Origin: Chthoniobacter flavus
GTDB taxonomy: Bacteria; Verrucomicrobiota; Verrucomicrobiia; Chthoniobacterales; JACTMZ01
DNA: 61,672 bases
NCBI GenBank assembly: GCA_945878135.1
Contig: CAMDUL010000016.1
Span: 1 to 61,672, forward strand
Direction: 5' to 3'
Position numbers and translations under genes: made by a program. Positions 16,429-25,180 of the stretch are shown here, piece after piece. Numbering within the stretch: position 1 is the first letter of the stretch; each line of letters starts with the position of its first letter. The notes below the pieces were generated by a model. That model worked only from the letters and a program-made list of their open reading frames with translations. It was not told the DNA's origin and did not search any database.

Positions 16429-18822
16429 ATGGCCCGCGCCGATCTCCACCTGCACACGCGCCACAGCGCGCGGGCCACGGACTGGTTGCTGCGCAAGGTG
16501 GATTTTCCGGCCAGCTGCTCGGAGCCGAAAGAAATCTACCGGGCACTGCGGGACAAGGGATTTGATTTTGTCACCTTCACCGACCACGACACAATCGATG
16601 GCTGTCTGGAAATCGCCGGTCAGCCGGGCGCCTTCATCAGCGAGGAAGTCACCGCTTTTTTTCCGGAGGATGATGTCAAAGTGCACCTTCTTGTCTGGGA
16701 TATCAACGAGGCCCAGCACGCGGAAATCCAACGCATACGCCGCAACATCTACGAGCTCGCGCGCCACCTCAAAGCTCAGGACATCGCGCACGCCGTGGCG
16801 CATCCTTTCTGGCCGGTGGACGAGCGCCTTTCGGTCGAACACTGGGAACGGCTCATCCTGCTCTTCCGCCATTTCGAGACCGTCAATGGCTTGCGTGATC
16901 CGCTGCTCGGACACACGGCCGAGTTCGCCCTGTCTCGATTGACGCCGTCCGATATCGATCGCTTCGCCGCCCGGCGGAAACTCGAACCGCTGTGGGCTGA
17001 ACCTTGGAAGAAATCTTTCACCGGCGGATCGGACGACAAAGGCGGTATCTATCTGGGTCGGGCTTGGACCGAAGCGGAGGGCCGGACGGCGCAGGAGTTC
17101 CTTGCCGCCTTGCGCGAAGGAAAGTGCCGTCCGGGAGGAGAGGGCGGCGGGCCGCTTGTCATGGCCCACAGCCTTTACAGCGTCATTTTCGAATTTGCCG
17201 GCGCGCGTCTGGCCAAGGGCTCGCAGAAACCGGCCGCCGCGTTGCTCGAAAAAATGGCCGGACGCTTCATGGAAGGCAAAGACCCGACGCGGTTCACCCT
17301 GACCGAAAAACTCGGCTTCCTCGCCCAAGGCATCGCCACGGGAAAAATTTGGGAAGTCGCCCTGCCGGGCAATGCGTCGCTTTGGAAGGAGCTGGCCGAT
17401 GCGGTGGGCAAACCGGGCATGCGCTCGGCCATCGAAAAAGCGACCGAAGGTGTGACCGAACCCGAGCGCCGCGCCTTCCTCACGGCCAATCTTCTGGTCA
17501 ATCAGCTGGCGTTCCGCTTCTTTTCCCAATTCATCGCGCAATTGCAGGCCGGACGGCTCATCGAGAGCCTGCAGTTCGTCGGTTCGCTCGTCCCGTTGGC
17601 CCTCGGTCTTGCCCCGTATTTCTACGCGTTCCGCTCTCCGGGCCGCGCCGAATTGCGACCGCTCTGCCAGAGCACCTGCGGGGAAGTCCCGGCCACCCTG
17701 CGCAACCACAAACGCATCTGGTTCACCGACACGCTGGAGGACGTCAACGGCGTCTCCACCACGATCCGCAAAATGACCGCTGCGGCGCGGGCCGAAGGAT
17801 TCGATCTCACCGTGGCCACATCGCGCGGCGAAGTGGCGCCGAGCAATATCCCGATCAAGAATTTCCAGCCGGTCGGCGAATTCGAACTTCCCGAATACGA
17901 ACTGCAGAAACTGAGCTTCCCTCCCGTGCTGGAAATCGTCGATTACGTGCAGCGCGAGGGCTTCACCGAGGTGATCATCAGCACGCCGGGTCCGATCGGG
18001 CTGTGCGCGTTGCTCGCGGCGAAGATTCTCGGATTGAAAACGAGCGGCATTTACCACACCGACTTTCCGCAATACGTGCGCATCCTGACCGACGACTCGT
18101 GGATGGAGACCCTCACTTGGAATTTCATGCAGTGGTTCTACGAGCAGATGGACGTCGTTTACGTCAATTCCGGTGACTACCGCCAGGCGCTCGAGGCGCG
18201 CGGGATCAAAGCTGATCGCATCCATATTCTCCCGCGCGGCCTGGACACGGAGTTGTTCAGTCCTTCCCGCCGTGACGAAAGCTTCTGGCCAAAACGCGGG
18301 TTGCGCGACGGCGAGATCGGTCTCCTTTATGCCGGGCGGGTCTCCAAAGAAAAGAAACTCGACCTCTTCGCCTCGGCGGTCCGCAAACTCAAAGCAGAGG
18401 GACTCCCCGTGCGGGGCCTGGTCATCGGTCACGGTCCGTACTCCGCGGAATTCGAGAAGAGTTTTCCCGAAGCGATTTTCACCGGCTATCTGACCGGTGA
18501 AGAGTTGGCGCGGGCCTATGCTTCGGCCGATGTTTTCGTTTTTCCCAGCACGACCGACACCTTCGGCAACGTCATCCTCGAGGCGCAGGCGGCCGGTTTG
18601 CCGTGCGTGGTGTCCGACCAAGGCGGACCGCGCGAGCTGGTCACCGACGGGGCGGATGGTTTTGTCACGCGCGGCGGTGATCTCACCGGGTTATGCGACG
18701 CCACGCGCCGGCTGTGTGCGGATCAGGATAGGCGTCGCACCATGGGCGCCGCGGCAAGAAAGCGCGTGGAAGACCGCAGCTGGCCGAACGCAGCGCAGCG
18801 GTTTTGGGAGATCACGGCGTGA
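16429..18822 (+). CDS. PHP-domain / GT4 glycosyltransferase fusion
   Basis: 797 residues. The N-terminus is a PHP metallo-phosphoesterase domain: DLHLHTRHS (residues 5-13), TFTDHDTIDG (about 49-58), HAVAHPFWP (about 121-129) supply the metal ligands. Residues about 240-420 form a middle region without recognised motifs but with a hydrophobic stretch near 380-395. From about 425 it is a GT-B glycosyltransferase of family 4 type: DVNGVSTTIRKM, IYHTDFPQYVRIL, LPRGLDTELFSP, LLYAGRVSKEKKLDLF and the donor-binding FPSTTDTFGNVILEAQAAGLP. The pairing suggests coupled removal of a phosphate and transfer of a sugar, or metal-dependent regulation; substrate unknown. It stands as a single gene. Confidence 0.88.
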   Translation: MARADLHLHTRHSARATDWLLRKVDFPASCSEPKEIYRALRDKGFDFVTFTDHDTIDGCLEIAGQPGAFISEEVTAFFPEDDVKVHLLVWDINEAQHAEIQRIRRNIYELARHLKAQDIAHAVAHPFWPVDERLSVEHWERLILLFRHFETVNGLRDPLLGHTAEFALSRLTPSDIDRFAARRKLEPLWAEPWKKSFTGGSDDKGGIYLGRAWTEAEGRTAQEFLAALREGKCRPGGEGGGPLVMAHSLYSVIFEFAGARLAKGSQKPAAALLEKMAGRFMEGKDPTRFTLTEKLGFLAQGIATGKIWEVALPGNASLWKELADAVGKPGMRSAIEKATEGVTEPERRAFLTANLLVNQLAFRFFSQFIAQLQAGRLIESLQFVGSLVPLALGLAPYFYAFRSPGRAELRPLCQSTCGEVPATLRNHKRIWFTDTLEDVNGVSTTIRKMTAAARAEGFDLTVATSRGEVAPSNIPIKNFQPVGEFELPEYELQKLSFPPVLEIVDYVQREGFTEVIISTPGPIGLCALLAAKILGLKTSGIYHTDFPQYVRILTDDSWMETLTWNFMQWFYEQMDVVYVNSGDYRQALEARGIKADRIHILPRGLDTELFSPSRRDESFWPKRGLRDGEIGLLYAGRVSKEKKLDLFASAVRKLKAEGLPVRGLVIGHGPYSAEFEKSFPEAIFTGYLTGEELARAYASADVFVFPSTTDTFGNVILEAQAAGLPCVVSDQGGPRELVTDGADGFVTRGGDLTGLCDATRRLCADQDRRRTMGAAARKRVEDRSWPNAAQRFWEITA

Positions 18823-18847
18823 AAAGCAGGAGCGGTGGATGCTGCTT

Positions 18848-19912
18848 CTACTTTTTATCGGCGACGAGTTGCCGGATCAGCGACTCGTAGCCTTGGCGCG
18901 CATTCAGCGTGCGCAGCCGACCTTGTTTGTCGAAGACAAAGGCTGTGGGCAACGCGTTGATGCCGAGGCGGCGGACCAAGGGATCTTCCCAACCTGCACC
19001 CGAACAGGCTGTCGGCCATTCGGACAATCCGAGTTTCTGCAAGGTCTCGCCGGCGTTGGCCGTCTTCTTGTCCAGGCTGACCGTGGCAATACTCACGCGC
19101 CCGTCCGGCAAACTGCGGGCAAATTTGGCGAACTCGGCCAGCCAGGCAACCGAGGGCGGCGACCAACCGGCCCAGAAAACGACCACCGTGACGCGACCCT
19201 TTTCCTCGGCCAACAACCAGCGTCCGCCCCGCAGCGTGTCGAAGGAAAGATCCATCGTCTGGCCGAGCAGCCCGAGCCGGGTCAGATCGTCTCTGATCCG
19301 TTGTCTGGTCGCATCGTCGCGGGCCAAGCTTTCGGCCTGCTCGAGGAGTTTCCGTTTCCGCGAGGGTTGATCGTCGAGCAGCGTGGCTGCCTCGGCCAGC
19401 AGGCGGGCGGCGCGACGGTCTTCGGGATAGTTGCCGGCGAAGTTCTGCGCCGATTCCACGATGGTGTTGCGGGCGTTGGCTGTTTCGACCGGACGCCCGG
19501 CGGCGGCAAGGTTGACCGTTTGCATCGTGGTGGTGATGCGTTGGAAGGCGGCGTCGGCACGGACTTTGGAAGGCGCGGATTTGAGGCGCTCGATCGCGGC
19601 CAGTCGCTGCAGGGCCTTGTCCACCCGCATTCGATCCGAGAGCGAGGCGCCCAGTGTGGATTGGATGCCGGCGTATTCGATTTCCGCCTGATAGCGCCGG
19701 GGATCGTCAGGATAGCGGGTGATAAACTCACCGAGCGCCCGTTCCTGCGCGGCCAGGTGGGCGCGCATGCGTTGCACGACTTGCTCGGGTGCTTCATCCG
19801 GAGGTTTTCCGGGGCCTTGGCGCAGCTTCTCGAGGTTCGCCCACGCGCTATCGGCGTCCGTGGCGGCGAGGGCAGAGGTTGGCAGGAGCAGGGCGAGGAG
19901 GAAGACTTTCAT
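18848..19912 (-). CDS. Thioredoxin-fold (TlpA-like) exported protein lacking the CxxC
   Basis: 354 residues from the ATG at 19912 (MKVFLLALLLPTSALAATDA, a signal peptide). A helical N-terminal region (about 20-215) precedes a TlpA/AhpC-type thioredoxin fold (about 220-354) with VVVFWAGWSPPS and the cis-proline ALPTAFVFDKQG. The redox pair is missing: the position of WCxxC reads W-S-P-P-S (Ser at 251 and 254), so disulfide reduction is not expected. It could be a chaperone-like or scaffold protein. The start overlaps the stop of the upstream endonuclease-fold gene by four bases, and both are exported, so they may act together. Confidence 0.82.
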   Translation of the reverse strand: MKVFLLALLLPTSALAATDADSAWANLEKLRQGPGKPPDEAPEQVVQRMRAHLAAQERALGEFITRYPDDPRRYQAEIEYAGIQSTLGASLSDRMRVDKALQRLAAIERLKSAPSKVRADAAFQRITTTMQTVNLAAAGRPVETANARNTIVESAQNFAGNYPEDRRAARLLAEAATLLDDQPSRKRKLLEQAESLARDDATRQRIRDDLTRLGLLGQTMDLSFDTLRGGRWLLAEEKGRVTVVVFWAGWSPPSVAWLAEFAKFARSLPDGRVSIATVSLDKKTANAGETLQKLGLSEWPTACSGAGWEDPLVRRLGINALPTAFVFDKQGRLRTLNARQGYESLIRQLVADKK

Positions 19913-20829
19913 GGCGCGGGGGATTCCGGGAGACGTATGGTCACGATCATGGGACGGTGATCGCTGGCGACAAACCAGTTTTTTTCGCGGCGGAGACCCG
20001 TCCCGCCGCGCTGCACGAGCCGGCGCAGCGGCTGGTTGACCATGACATAATCGATGCGGGAATATTCGCCGCTTTCTTCCCAGTGGTAAGTCCATTGGTC
20101 CCCCAGGCGGTCGGCGAGGGGGAGAATGGCCAGTGAACGGCGTGTCCCGGGACGTCCGGCCACGCCTTTGACCACCGGGGAATTTTTGGTGTCGTTGAAA
20201 TCCCCGAAAACGAGGAGCGGTGCCTCAGGCGCGCTCTCGAGGATTTTTTCGACGCGCTCGCGCAAGATGAGCGATTCGGCGCGCCGGAATGCCGCCTGAT
20301 CGTATTGGGGCACGACGCGCGATGACTTCAGGTGCACTCCGAGGATGCGCAACGGAAAGTCCGCGCGCGCTTGCACCGTGACATCGAGGATGCCGCGACG
20401 CACGCGCTGGGAAAGGCCTTCGAGTCGGAATGTCGTGCGCGTGTCATGCTGCACCTCGAGAGGAAACCGGCTGAGGAGTGCGACGTGCCGTTCCCGGTCG
20501 GGTCCGTTCACCCAGGCGGTGTGCGGCAGGGTCAAACCGGCCTTCTGCAAACGTTGCTGCAAATCGGCCAGATCCTTGCGCGTGCCGATCTCGTTGAGAC
20601 CGAGGATATCGGGACGGATTTTGCGCAGTGTCTCGACCACCGCCGCGATGGACTCGGGGGATTTGGCCGGAGTCGTCGTGCGTCCTTCGGCATCCCGGAC
20701 CGGCTGCAGCAGGTAATTGCGGAGATTCCACGCGGCGAAAACGATCCGGTCGGGACTTTCCGCCGCAATCCCCGGGGGAACAAGCAGGCAGCCCAGCGCG
20801 GCCGCGAGGATGGCGCGCGGCGCGGACAC
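19909..20829 (-). CDS. Secreted endonuclease/exonuclease/phosphatase family protein
   Basis: 306 residues with a signal peptide (about 1-23). The EEP fold motifs are visible in order: AWNLRNYL, LGLNEIGTRKDL, the HLKSSR strand, FGDFND, YSRIDYVMV and SDHRPMIVTI. These supply the metal-binding Asn, Glu, Asp and His residues, so it is probably catalytically active as a phosphodiesterase or nuclease outside the cytoplasm. The gene follows tatA closely (six bases) and overlaps the thioredoxin-like gene, forming a compact minus-strand run. Specific substrate cannot be told. Confidence 0.88.
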   Translation of the reverse strand: MSAPRAILAAALGCLLVPPGIAAESPDRIVFAAWNLRNYLLQPVRDAEGRTTTPAKSPESIAAVVETLRKIRPDILGLNEIGTRKDLADLQQRLQKAGLTLPHTAWVNGPDRERHVALLSRFPLEVQHDTRTTFRLEGLSQRVRRGILDVTVQARADFPLRILGVHLKSSRVVPQYDQAAFRRAESLILRERVEKILESAPEAPLLVFGDFNDTKNSPVVKGVAGRPGTRRSLAILPLADRLGDQWTYHWEESGEYSRIDYVMVNQPLRRLVQRGGTGLRREKNWFVASDHRPMIVTIRLPESPAP

Positions 20830-20835
20830 GGAGGA

Positions 20836-21069
20836 TCAGGCCGGTTTGTGCGGCTCCTTGTCGGGAGCTTCCTTGACCTCGAGCGCGGCCGCGGTCTTTT
20901 TCACTTCGCGGTCGAGTTCCTCGCGCGCTTTGCGGAATTCGTTGATGCTTTGACCGAGTCCTTTGGCCAGCTCCGGCAGGCGTTTGGCGCCGAAAAGGAC
21001 GAGGATGATGAGGAGAATGAACAAAATCTCCGGCCATCCGGGGGCGGTAAAGGCGAGCAGAGGAGTCAT
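20836..21069 (-). CDS. tatA: Twin-arginine translocase subunit TatA/E
   Basis: 77 residues. Short periplasmic N-terminus, one transmembrane helix (about 10-28, WPEILFILLIILVLFGAKRLPEL), the conserved FGAKRLPELAKGLG hinge, an amphipathic helix and a charged Lys/Glu-rich tail. TatA forms the variable pore of the Tat export system for folded proteins. No tatC is near it, so the rest of the system must be elsewhere. It sits just upstream of the exported EEP-fold and thioredoxin-like proteins, though neither shows a twin-arginine motif. Confidence 0.95.
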   Translation of the reverse strand: MTPLLAFTAPGWPEILFILLIILVLFGAKRLPELAKGLGQSINEFRKAREELDREVKKTAAALEVKEAPDKEPHKPA

Positions 21070-21117
21070 CGCTTCACGCTATGTCCGCCCGCGGCAAGGT
21101 GCAACCGCGAATGTTTT

Positions 21118-21804
21118 TCACTTCTGGTAGAGGGTGACGAGGCGGGCCAGCAGGACCGCGGGATAGAGCTGTCCGACCAGCGCCTCCAGCGTGGTCATGG
21201 AGCGGGCAATGGGGTGGACCGGCAGGATGTCGCCGACCCCCAAGGTGGTGAGGGTGGTGAAGCTGAAATAGATCAATTCGGAGATGGGAGGCTCGCCGTA
21301 TTGCGTGGACGGATTGAAGTAAAACGAGCCCGGTTGGAAGAGGTAGATGAGGATGTAGAACTCGCCCCAGAGGATGCCGAGGAGGAGATACACGGCGATG
21401 GCGCCGTAGATGCGGTAAATGGTGATCCCGCCGCCGCGGAAAACGCGCGCGATGATCAGCCACGACAGCACGAAGAAAAAGAGCGCGGAGGCCGCGGCCG
21501 CGATGATGTGAACCGCGTGTTCGCGGATGAAAAAATGCAGCCAGTGCGAGGTGAAGGCCAAACCGGCCAGCACGACCATGCCGAGCCGCGCTCCTTTGTG
21601 CTTGGTCGTGGCCAGCACGCCGAGCACCAGCACGATGGAAAACGACCAGGCGGCCAGCGTGTCTGTTTTGCCGTCCTTGCCGGCCAGCGGGTAGATGAAG
21701 AATCCGTAGAGAACGAGGAAGATGAGGAGCGCGGCGAGACTGTTGTCGGAATCGGCCCAACGGTGCCATCCCTGCCGCGCCTTGGTGACGTGTTTGTGGA
21801 TCAT
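21118..21804 (-). CDS. Two-pore-helix-type potassium channel protein (ion_trans_2)
   Basis: 228 residues from the ATG at 21804, which overlaps the gpsA stop as ATGA; a GTG at 21819 is possible but less likely. About six hydrophobic segments are seen between residues 22 and 170, followed by the pore loop FTTLTTLGVGDILP. The selectivity filter reads TLGVGD instead of the canonical T(V/I)GYGD, still compatible with potassium. No cytoplasmic RCK/TrkA domain follows. It most likely conducts potassium across the inner membrane. Confidence 0.82.
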   Translation of the reverse strand: MIHKHVTKARQGWHRWADSDNSLAALLIFLVLYGFFIYPLAGKDGKTDTLAAWSFSIVLVLGVLATTKHKGARLGMVVLAGLAFTSHWLHFFIREHAVHIIAAAASALFFFVLSWLIIARVFRGGGITIYRIYGAIAVYLLLGILWGEFYILIYLFQPGSFYFNPSTQYGEPPISELIYFSFTTLTTLGVGDILPVHPIARSMTTLEALVGQLYPAVLLARLVTLYQK

Positions 21805-22811
21805 GCCGCCGGTTCGCACTCGCGTTTCGGGTCGCGGGCCAGCAGGCGCATCAATCCGTCGCGCGGGGAAAGATTATCGAAAAGCACGGCATGCACGGTG
21901 TCGAGCAGCGGGGTGTCGAGTCCGAGTTTGCGCGCTTCTCCGTAGGCGCTGCGCGCGGTGGGAACACCTTCGGCAACCATGACCATTGACTTCTGGATCT
22001 CGGCCAGCGATTCGCCTTTGCCGAGGCGCTCGCCGAGTCCGCGGTTGCGGCTGTGCACGCTGAAGCACGTGACGATGAGGTCTCCGAGTCCGCTCAGTCC
22101 GTAGAAGGTTTCCGGCTTGCCGCCGAGCTTGGTGCCGAGCCGGATCAATTCGGCCAGCGAGCGCGTGACCAGGGCCGACTTGGCATTGTCGCCCAAGCCG
22201 AGACCGTCGGAAATGCCCGCGGCAATGGCATAAATATTTTTCAGCGCCCCGCCCAGTTCCACCCCGGCCACATCGTCGCAGGAATAGGCGCGGAAGTTGC
22301 CCGTGCAGAAAAATTCGCGCAATTGGTCGGCGAGCTTGTGGTCGTCGGCCGCCACGACCGCGGCGGCGGGCGTGCCGCGGGCAACTTCCTCGGCGTGGTT
22401 CGGACCCGAGAGCGCGGCGACCGGATTGTCCGGGAAGAAGGCGCCGAGCACTTGGGTCATGAGCCGTCCCGTGTGGTGCTCGAGGCCTTTGGTGCAGCAG
22501 ACGAGCGGCACGCCGGGCTTCACGCCCGCGCGCGACAGTTGCTCGCTCACGCCTTTGAGGAATTGCGAGGGCGGAACGACGACAATGAGATCGCCGTGCG
22601 CGGCGAGGGTCATGTCCGCCGTCGCGGTGATGCCGGAATGCAGCGTCACACCGGGCAGAAACTGACGGTTGGTGTGCGACTTGTTGATTTCCTCCACTTG
22701 GGCCGGATCGTGGGCCCAGATGGTCACGGGCAGTCCGTGTCCGGAAAGCAGTTGGGCCAGCGCGCTGCCCCAGCCGCCGGCGCCGATGACGGAAATGCTC
22801 TGCGGATTCAT
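21801..22811 (-). CDS. gpsA: NAD(P)-dependent glycerol-3-phosphate dehydrogenase
   Basis: 336 residues. It reduces dihydroxyacetone phosphate to sn-glycerol-3-phosphate for phospholipid synthesis. The Rossmann motif VIGAGGWGSALA is at the N-terminus; catalytic and substrate residues lie in GGALKNIYAIAAGI and GLSGLGDLIVTC, with the C-terminal NRGLGERLGKG. The start codon overlaps the stop of plsY by one base (TAATG), so the enzyme making glycerol-3-phosphate and the acyltransferase that uses it are translationally coupled. Confidence 0.97.
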   Translation of the reverse strand: MNPQSISVIGAGGWGSALAQLLSGHGLPVTIWAHDPAQVEEINKSHTNRQFLPGVTLHSGITATADMTLAAHGDLIVVVPPSQFLKGVSEQLSRAGVKPGVPLVCCTKGLEHHTGRLMTQVLGAFFPDNPVAALSGPNHAEEVARGTPAAAVVAADDHKLADQLREFFCTGNFRAYSCDDVAGVELGGALKNIYAIAAGISDGLGLGDNAKSALVTRSLAELIRLGTKLGGKPETFYGLSGLGDLIVTCFSVHSRNRGLGERLGKGESLAEIQKSMVMVAEGVPTARSAYGEARKLGLDTPLLDTVHAVLFDNLSPRDGLMRLLARDPKRECEPAA

Positions 22812-23431
22812 TATGGCGAAGGTTTGCGGTCGAAACGGTGTTCCGTGCCGGCCACCAGTCGTCCGATGTTGGAGCGGTGGCGCCAGATGGCAAGCGCGGC
22901 GATGAGCACGGAGAATCCGAGCAGCGGCCCGTTGCCGCCGCAGCCGTAAAACCAGAGTGCGCCCACCGCCACCGGCAAGGCGGCCGCGGCGCTGATCGAG
23001 GCGAGCGACACGTAACGCGTGGCGAAAAAGACGGCGAACCACACCGCGGCGATGGCCAGCACGGCCCAGGGCATGAGGGCAATGAGCACGCCGGCTGACG
23101 TGGCGATACCTTTGCCGCCTTTGAAGCCGAGCCACGGGGTGTAGTTGTGTCCGGCAATGACGGCGACGGCCGCGATGATGCCCGGCCACGCGGACGGACC
23201 GCCGAATTTCAAGGCCAACCAGACCGCGGCAAAACCTTTGAGCGCGTCGAAGACAAAGACGAGGATACCGAGCGGCTTGCCCAGCGTGCGGAAGACATTG
23301 GTCGCGCCGATGTTGCCGCTGCCGTGTTGGCGGATGTCGATGCCTTTGGCCCGGGCCACGAGGTAGCCGGTGGGGATCGATCCGAGGAGGAACGCGCCGG
23401 GGGCGATGAGTAGCGCGGTGAGCGGATCCAT
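22811..23431 (-). CDS. plsY: Glycerol-3-phosphate acyltransferase PlsY
   Basis: 206 residues, an integral inner-membrane protein with five or so hydrophobic helices. The three PlsY signatures are present: GSIPTGYLVAR, GSGNIGATNV and GFKGGKGIATSAG. It transfers an acyl group from acyl-phosphate to glycerol-3-phosphate, giving lysophosphatidic acid. It lies 13 bases downstream of the NAD synthetase gene and is coupled to gpsA. Confidence 0.96.
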   Translation of the reverse strand: MDPLTALLIAPGAFLLGSIPTGYLVARAKGIDIRQHGSGNIGATNVFRTLGKPLGILVFVFDALKGFAAVWLALKFGGPSAWPGIIAAVAVIAGHNYTPWLGFKGGKGIATSAGVLIALMPWAVLAIAAVWFAVFFATRYVSLASISAAAALPVAVGALWFYGCGGNGPLLGFSVLIAALAIWRHRSNIGRLVAGTEHRFDRKPSP

Positions 23432-23444
23432 CTTGGGTCGCTTT

Positions 23445-25076
23445 CTACGCCCGGAACTTCTGTGCGATGGGGACGCGCCGGCCGATGCCGAAGGCTTTCG
23501 AGGTCACCTTGATTCCCGGCGCGGCCTGCTGGCGTTTGTATTCATTGGTGTCCACTTTGGTGGCGACCCAGCGCACGGTCTCCGGATCGAACCCCTGAGC
23601 CGTGATTTCGCCGGTCGTGCGTTGCTCCTCGACATAGAGCCGCAGGATTTCGTCGAGGACGTCGTAGGGTGGGAGGGTGTCCTGGTCCTTCTGGTCGGCC
23701 CGCAATTCGGCGCTGGGGGGCTTTTCGATCGTGTTGCGGGGAATGATCTCGTTGTGGCGGTTGATGTAACCGGCCAACTGGTAAACCATGGTTTTCGGCA
23801 CATCGGAGATGAGCGCCATGCCGCCGGCCATGTCGCCGTAGATCGTGCAATAGCCGACGGCGAGTTCGCTTTTGTTGCCGGTCGAAATCACCATGCGGTT
23901 GAATTTGTTGGAGAGCGCCATGAGGGTCATGCCGCGCAGGCGGGCTTGCAGGTTTTCCTCGGTCAGGTCGGGTTGCTGTCCGGTAAAGACCTCGCGGAGT
24001 TGCCCGTTCATGGCGGCGAAGGATTCCCCGATGGAAATCTTGTGGCACGCGATGCCGAGATTGCCTGCGAGCGCGACCGAATCGTCGACGCTGCCCGGTG
24101 AGGAGAAGGGGCCGGGCATGGTGACGCCGAGGACATTCTCCTTCCCGAGGGCGGCCACAGCGAGCGCGGCCGTGACGGCGGAGTCGATGCCGCCGCTCAG
24201 GCCGATGACGACTTGTTTGAAGCCGCACTTGGCGAGGTAGTCGTGCAGACCGAGGACGAGTGCGTCGTGCACATCGGCGATGTCGCTGCGCTCGGCGGGA
24301 GGAAAGGGGATGGCGGCCGGCAAAGTGACGAGGGCGGTCTCCTCGCGGAATCCGGCGAGCTGCGCGGCAATGGTGCCGTCGCGGTCGAAGACGAGGGAGT
24401 GTCCGTCGAAGACCAGCTGGTCGTTGCCGCCGACGAGATTGGTGTAGACGAGCGGGACCTGGAGGCGGCGCGCGATCCCGGAGAGCATGGCGCGGCGCTT
24501 GGCCGGCTTGCCCGCCTCGAAGGGCGAGGCGCTGAGGTTGAGGAGGAGTTCGATGCCGGCTCTTTCCAATTGGCGGACGGGGCTTTGTCCGTAGTAGTCG
24601 CGGGGCAGGTATTCCGGCGTCCACAAATCCTCGCAGATGGTGATCGCGGTGCGGCGGCCGTTGATCTCGAGCACGGTGAGCTGTTCTGCCGGCGCGAAGT
24701 AGCGTCCTTCGTCGAACACGTCATAAGTCGGAAGCAGCGATTTGTGGGCCACGGCCACGCGCCGGCCGTTCTGCAGGACCACCGCGCTATTGTGGCAGGG
24801 GCGTCCGTGGGGCGACGTGCTCGGTTCTACCGTCCCGACGATGAGTGGAACGCTGCCGGTGTCGGCGGCCAAGGCGCTGACATGACGCTCGGCCGCGGCG
24901 ATGAAGCCGGAGTGGAAGACGAGGTCCATCGGCGGATACCCACAGACAGCCAACTCGGGCGTTATGACAAAGTCCGCGCCTTTTTTGACCAGCTCGCGGT
25001 AAGCGCGCAGGATTTTGTCCGTGTTGCCGGCAAAATCCCCGACCGTGGTGTTGATTTGGGCGAGGCCGGGTTTCAA
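23445..25076 (-). CDS. nadE: Glutamine-dependent NAD+ synthetase
   Basis: 543 residues if started at the TTG at 25076, giving (M)KPGLAQINTTVGDFAGN, the normal family N-terminus; no ATG or GTG lies upstream in frame before unrelated sequence. Residues 1-260 are a nitrilase-type glutaminase with Glu in PELAVCGYPP, Lys in AHKSLLPTYDVFDE and Cys in TICEDLW. Residues about 270-543 are the synthetase with the P-loop GLSGGIDSAV, STGNKSELAVGY and the C-terminal KRQQAAPGIKVTSKAFGIGRRVPIAQ. It makes NAD+ from deamido-NAD+, ATP and glutamine. Confidence 0.93.
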   Translation of the reverse strand: MKPGLAQINTTVGDFAGNTDKILRAYRELVKKGADFVITPELAVCGYPPMDLVFHSGFIAAAERHVSALAADTGSVPLIVGTVEPSTSPHGRPCHNSAVVLQNGRRVAVAHKSLLPTYDVFDEGRYFAPAEQLTVLEINGRRTAITICEDLWTPEYLPRDYYGQSPVRQLERAGIELLLNLSASPFEAGKPAKRRAMLSGIARRLQVPLVYTNLVGGNDQLVFDGHSLVFDRDGTIAAQLAGFREETALVTLPAAIPFPPAERSDIADVHDALVLGLHDYLAKCGFKQVVIGLSGGIDSAVTAALAVAALGKENVLGVTMPGPFSSPGSVDDSVALAGNLGIACHKISIGESFAAMNGQLREVFTGQQPDLTEENLQARLRGMTLMALSNKFNRMVISTGNKSELAVGYCTIYGDMAGGMALISDVPKTMVYQLAGYINRHNEIIPRNTIEKPPSAELRADQKDQDTLPPYDVLDEILRLYVEEQRTTGEITAQGFDPETVRWVATKVDTNEYKRQQAAPGIKVTSKAFGIGRRVPIAQKFRA

Positions 25077-25130
25077 GAGAAGCGAGGGCTGAGATCTGAG
25101 TTTGAAACTTGAGTGACGGGGTGTTTCCTC

Positions 25131-25165
25131 ACTGAAAACTGTAAACTGAATACTGCCAACTCCGG
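25131..25165. repeat. Heptamer tandem repeat ACTGAAA-like, five units
   Basis: ACTGAAA, ACTGTAA, ACTGAAT, ACTGCCA and ACTCCGG follow each other with an exact seven-base period just upstream of nadE. AT-rich against the local background; function unknown. Confidence 0.6.
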
Positions 25166-25180
25166 CTGCTGCGCAGCCGG
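25162..25180 (-). terminator. Hairpin after the CPBP gene
   Basis: CCGGCTGC-TGC-GCAGCCGG is a perfect eight-pair stem directly after the stop codon (25181-25183) of the minus-strand protease gene. There is no T-tract, so it may be a Rho-dependent or RNA-stabilising structure. Confidence 0.4.
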
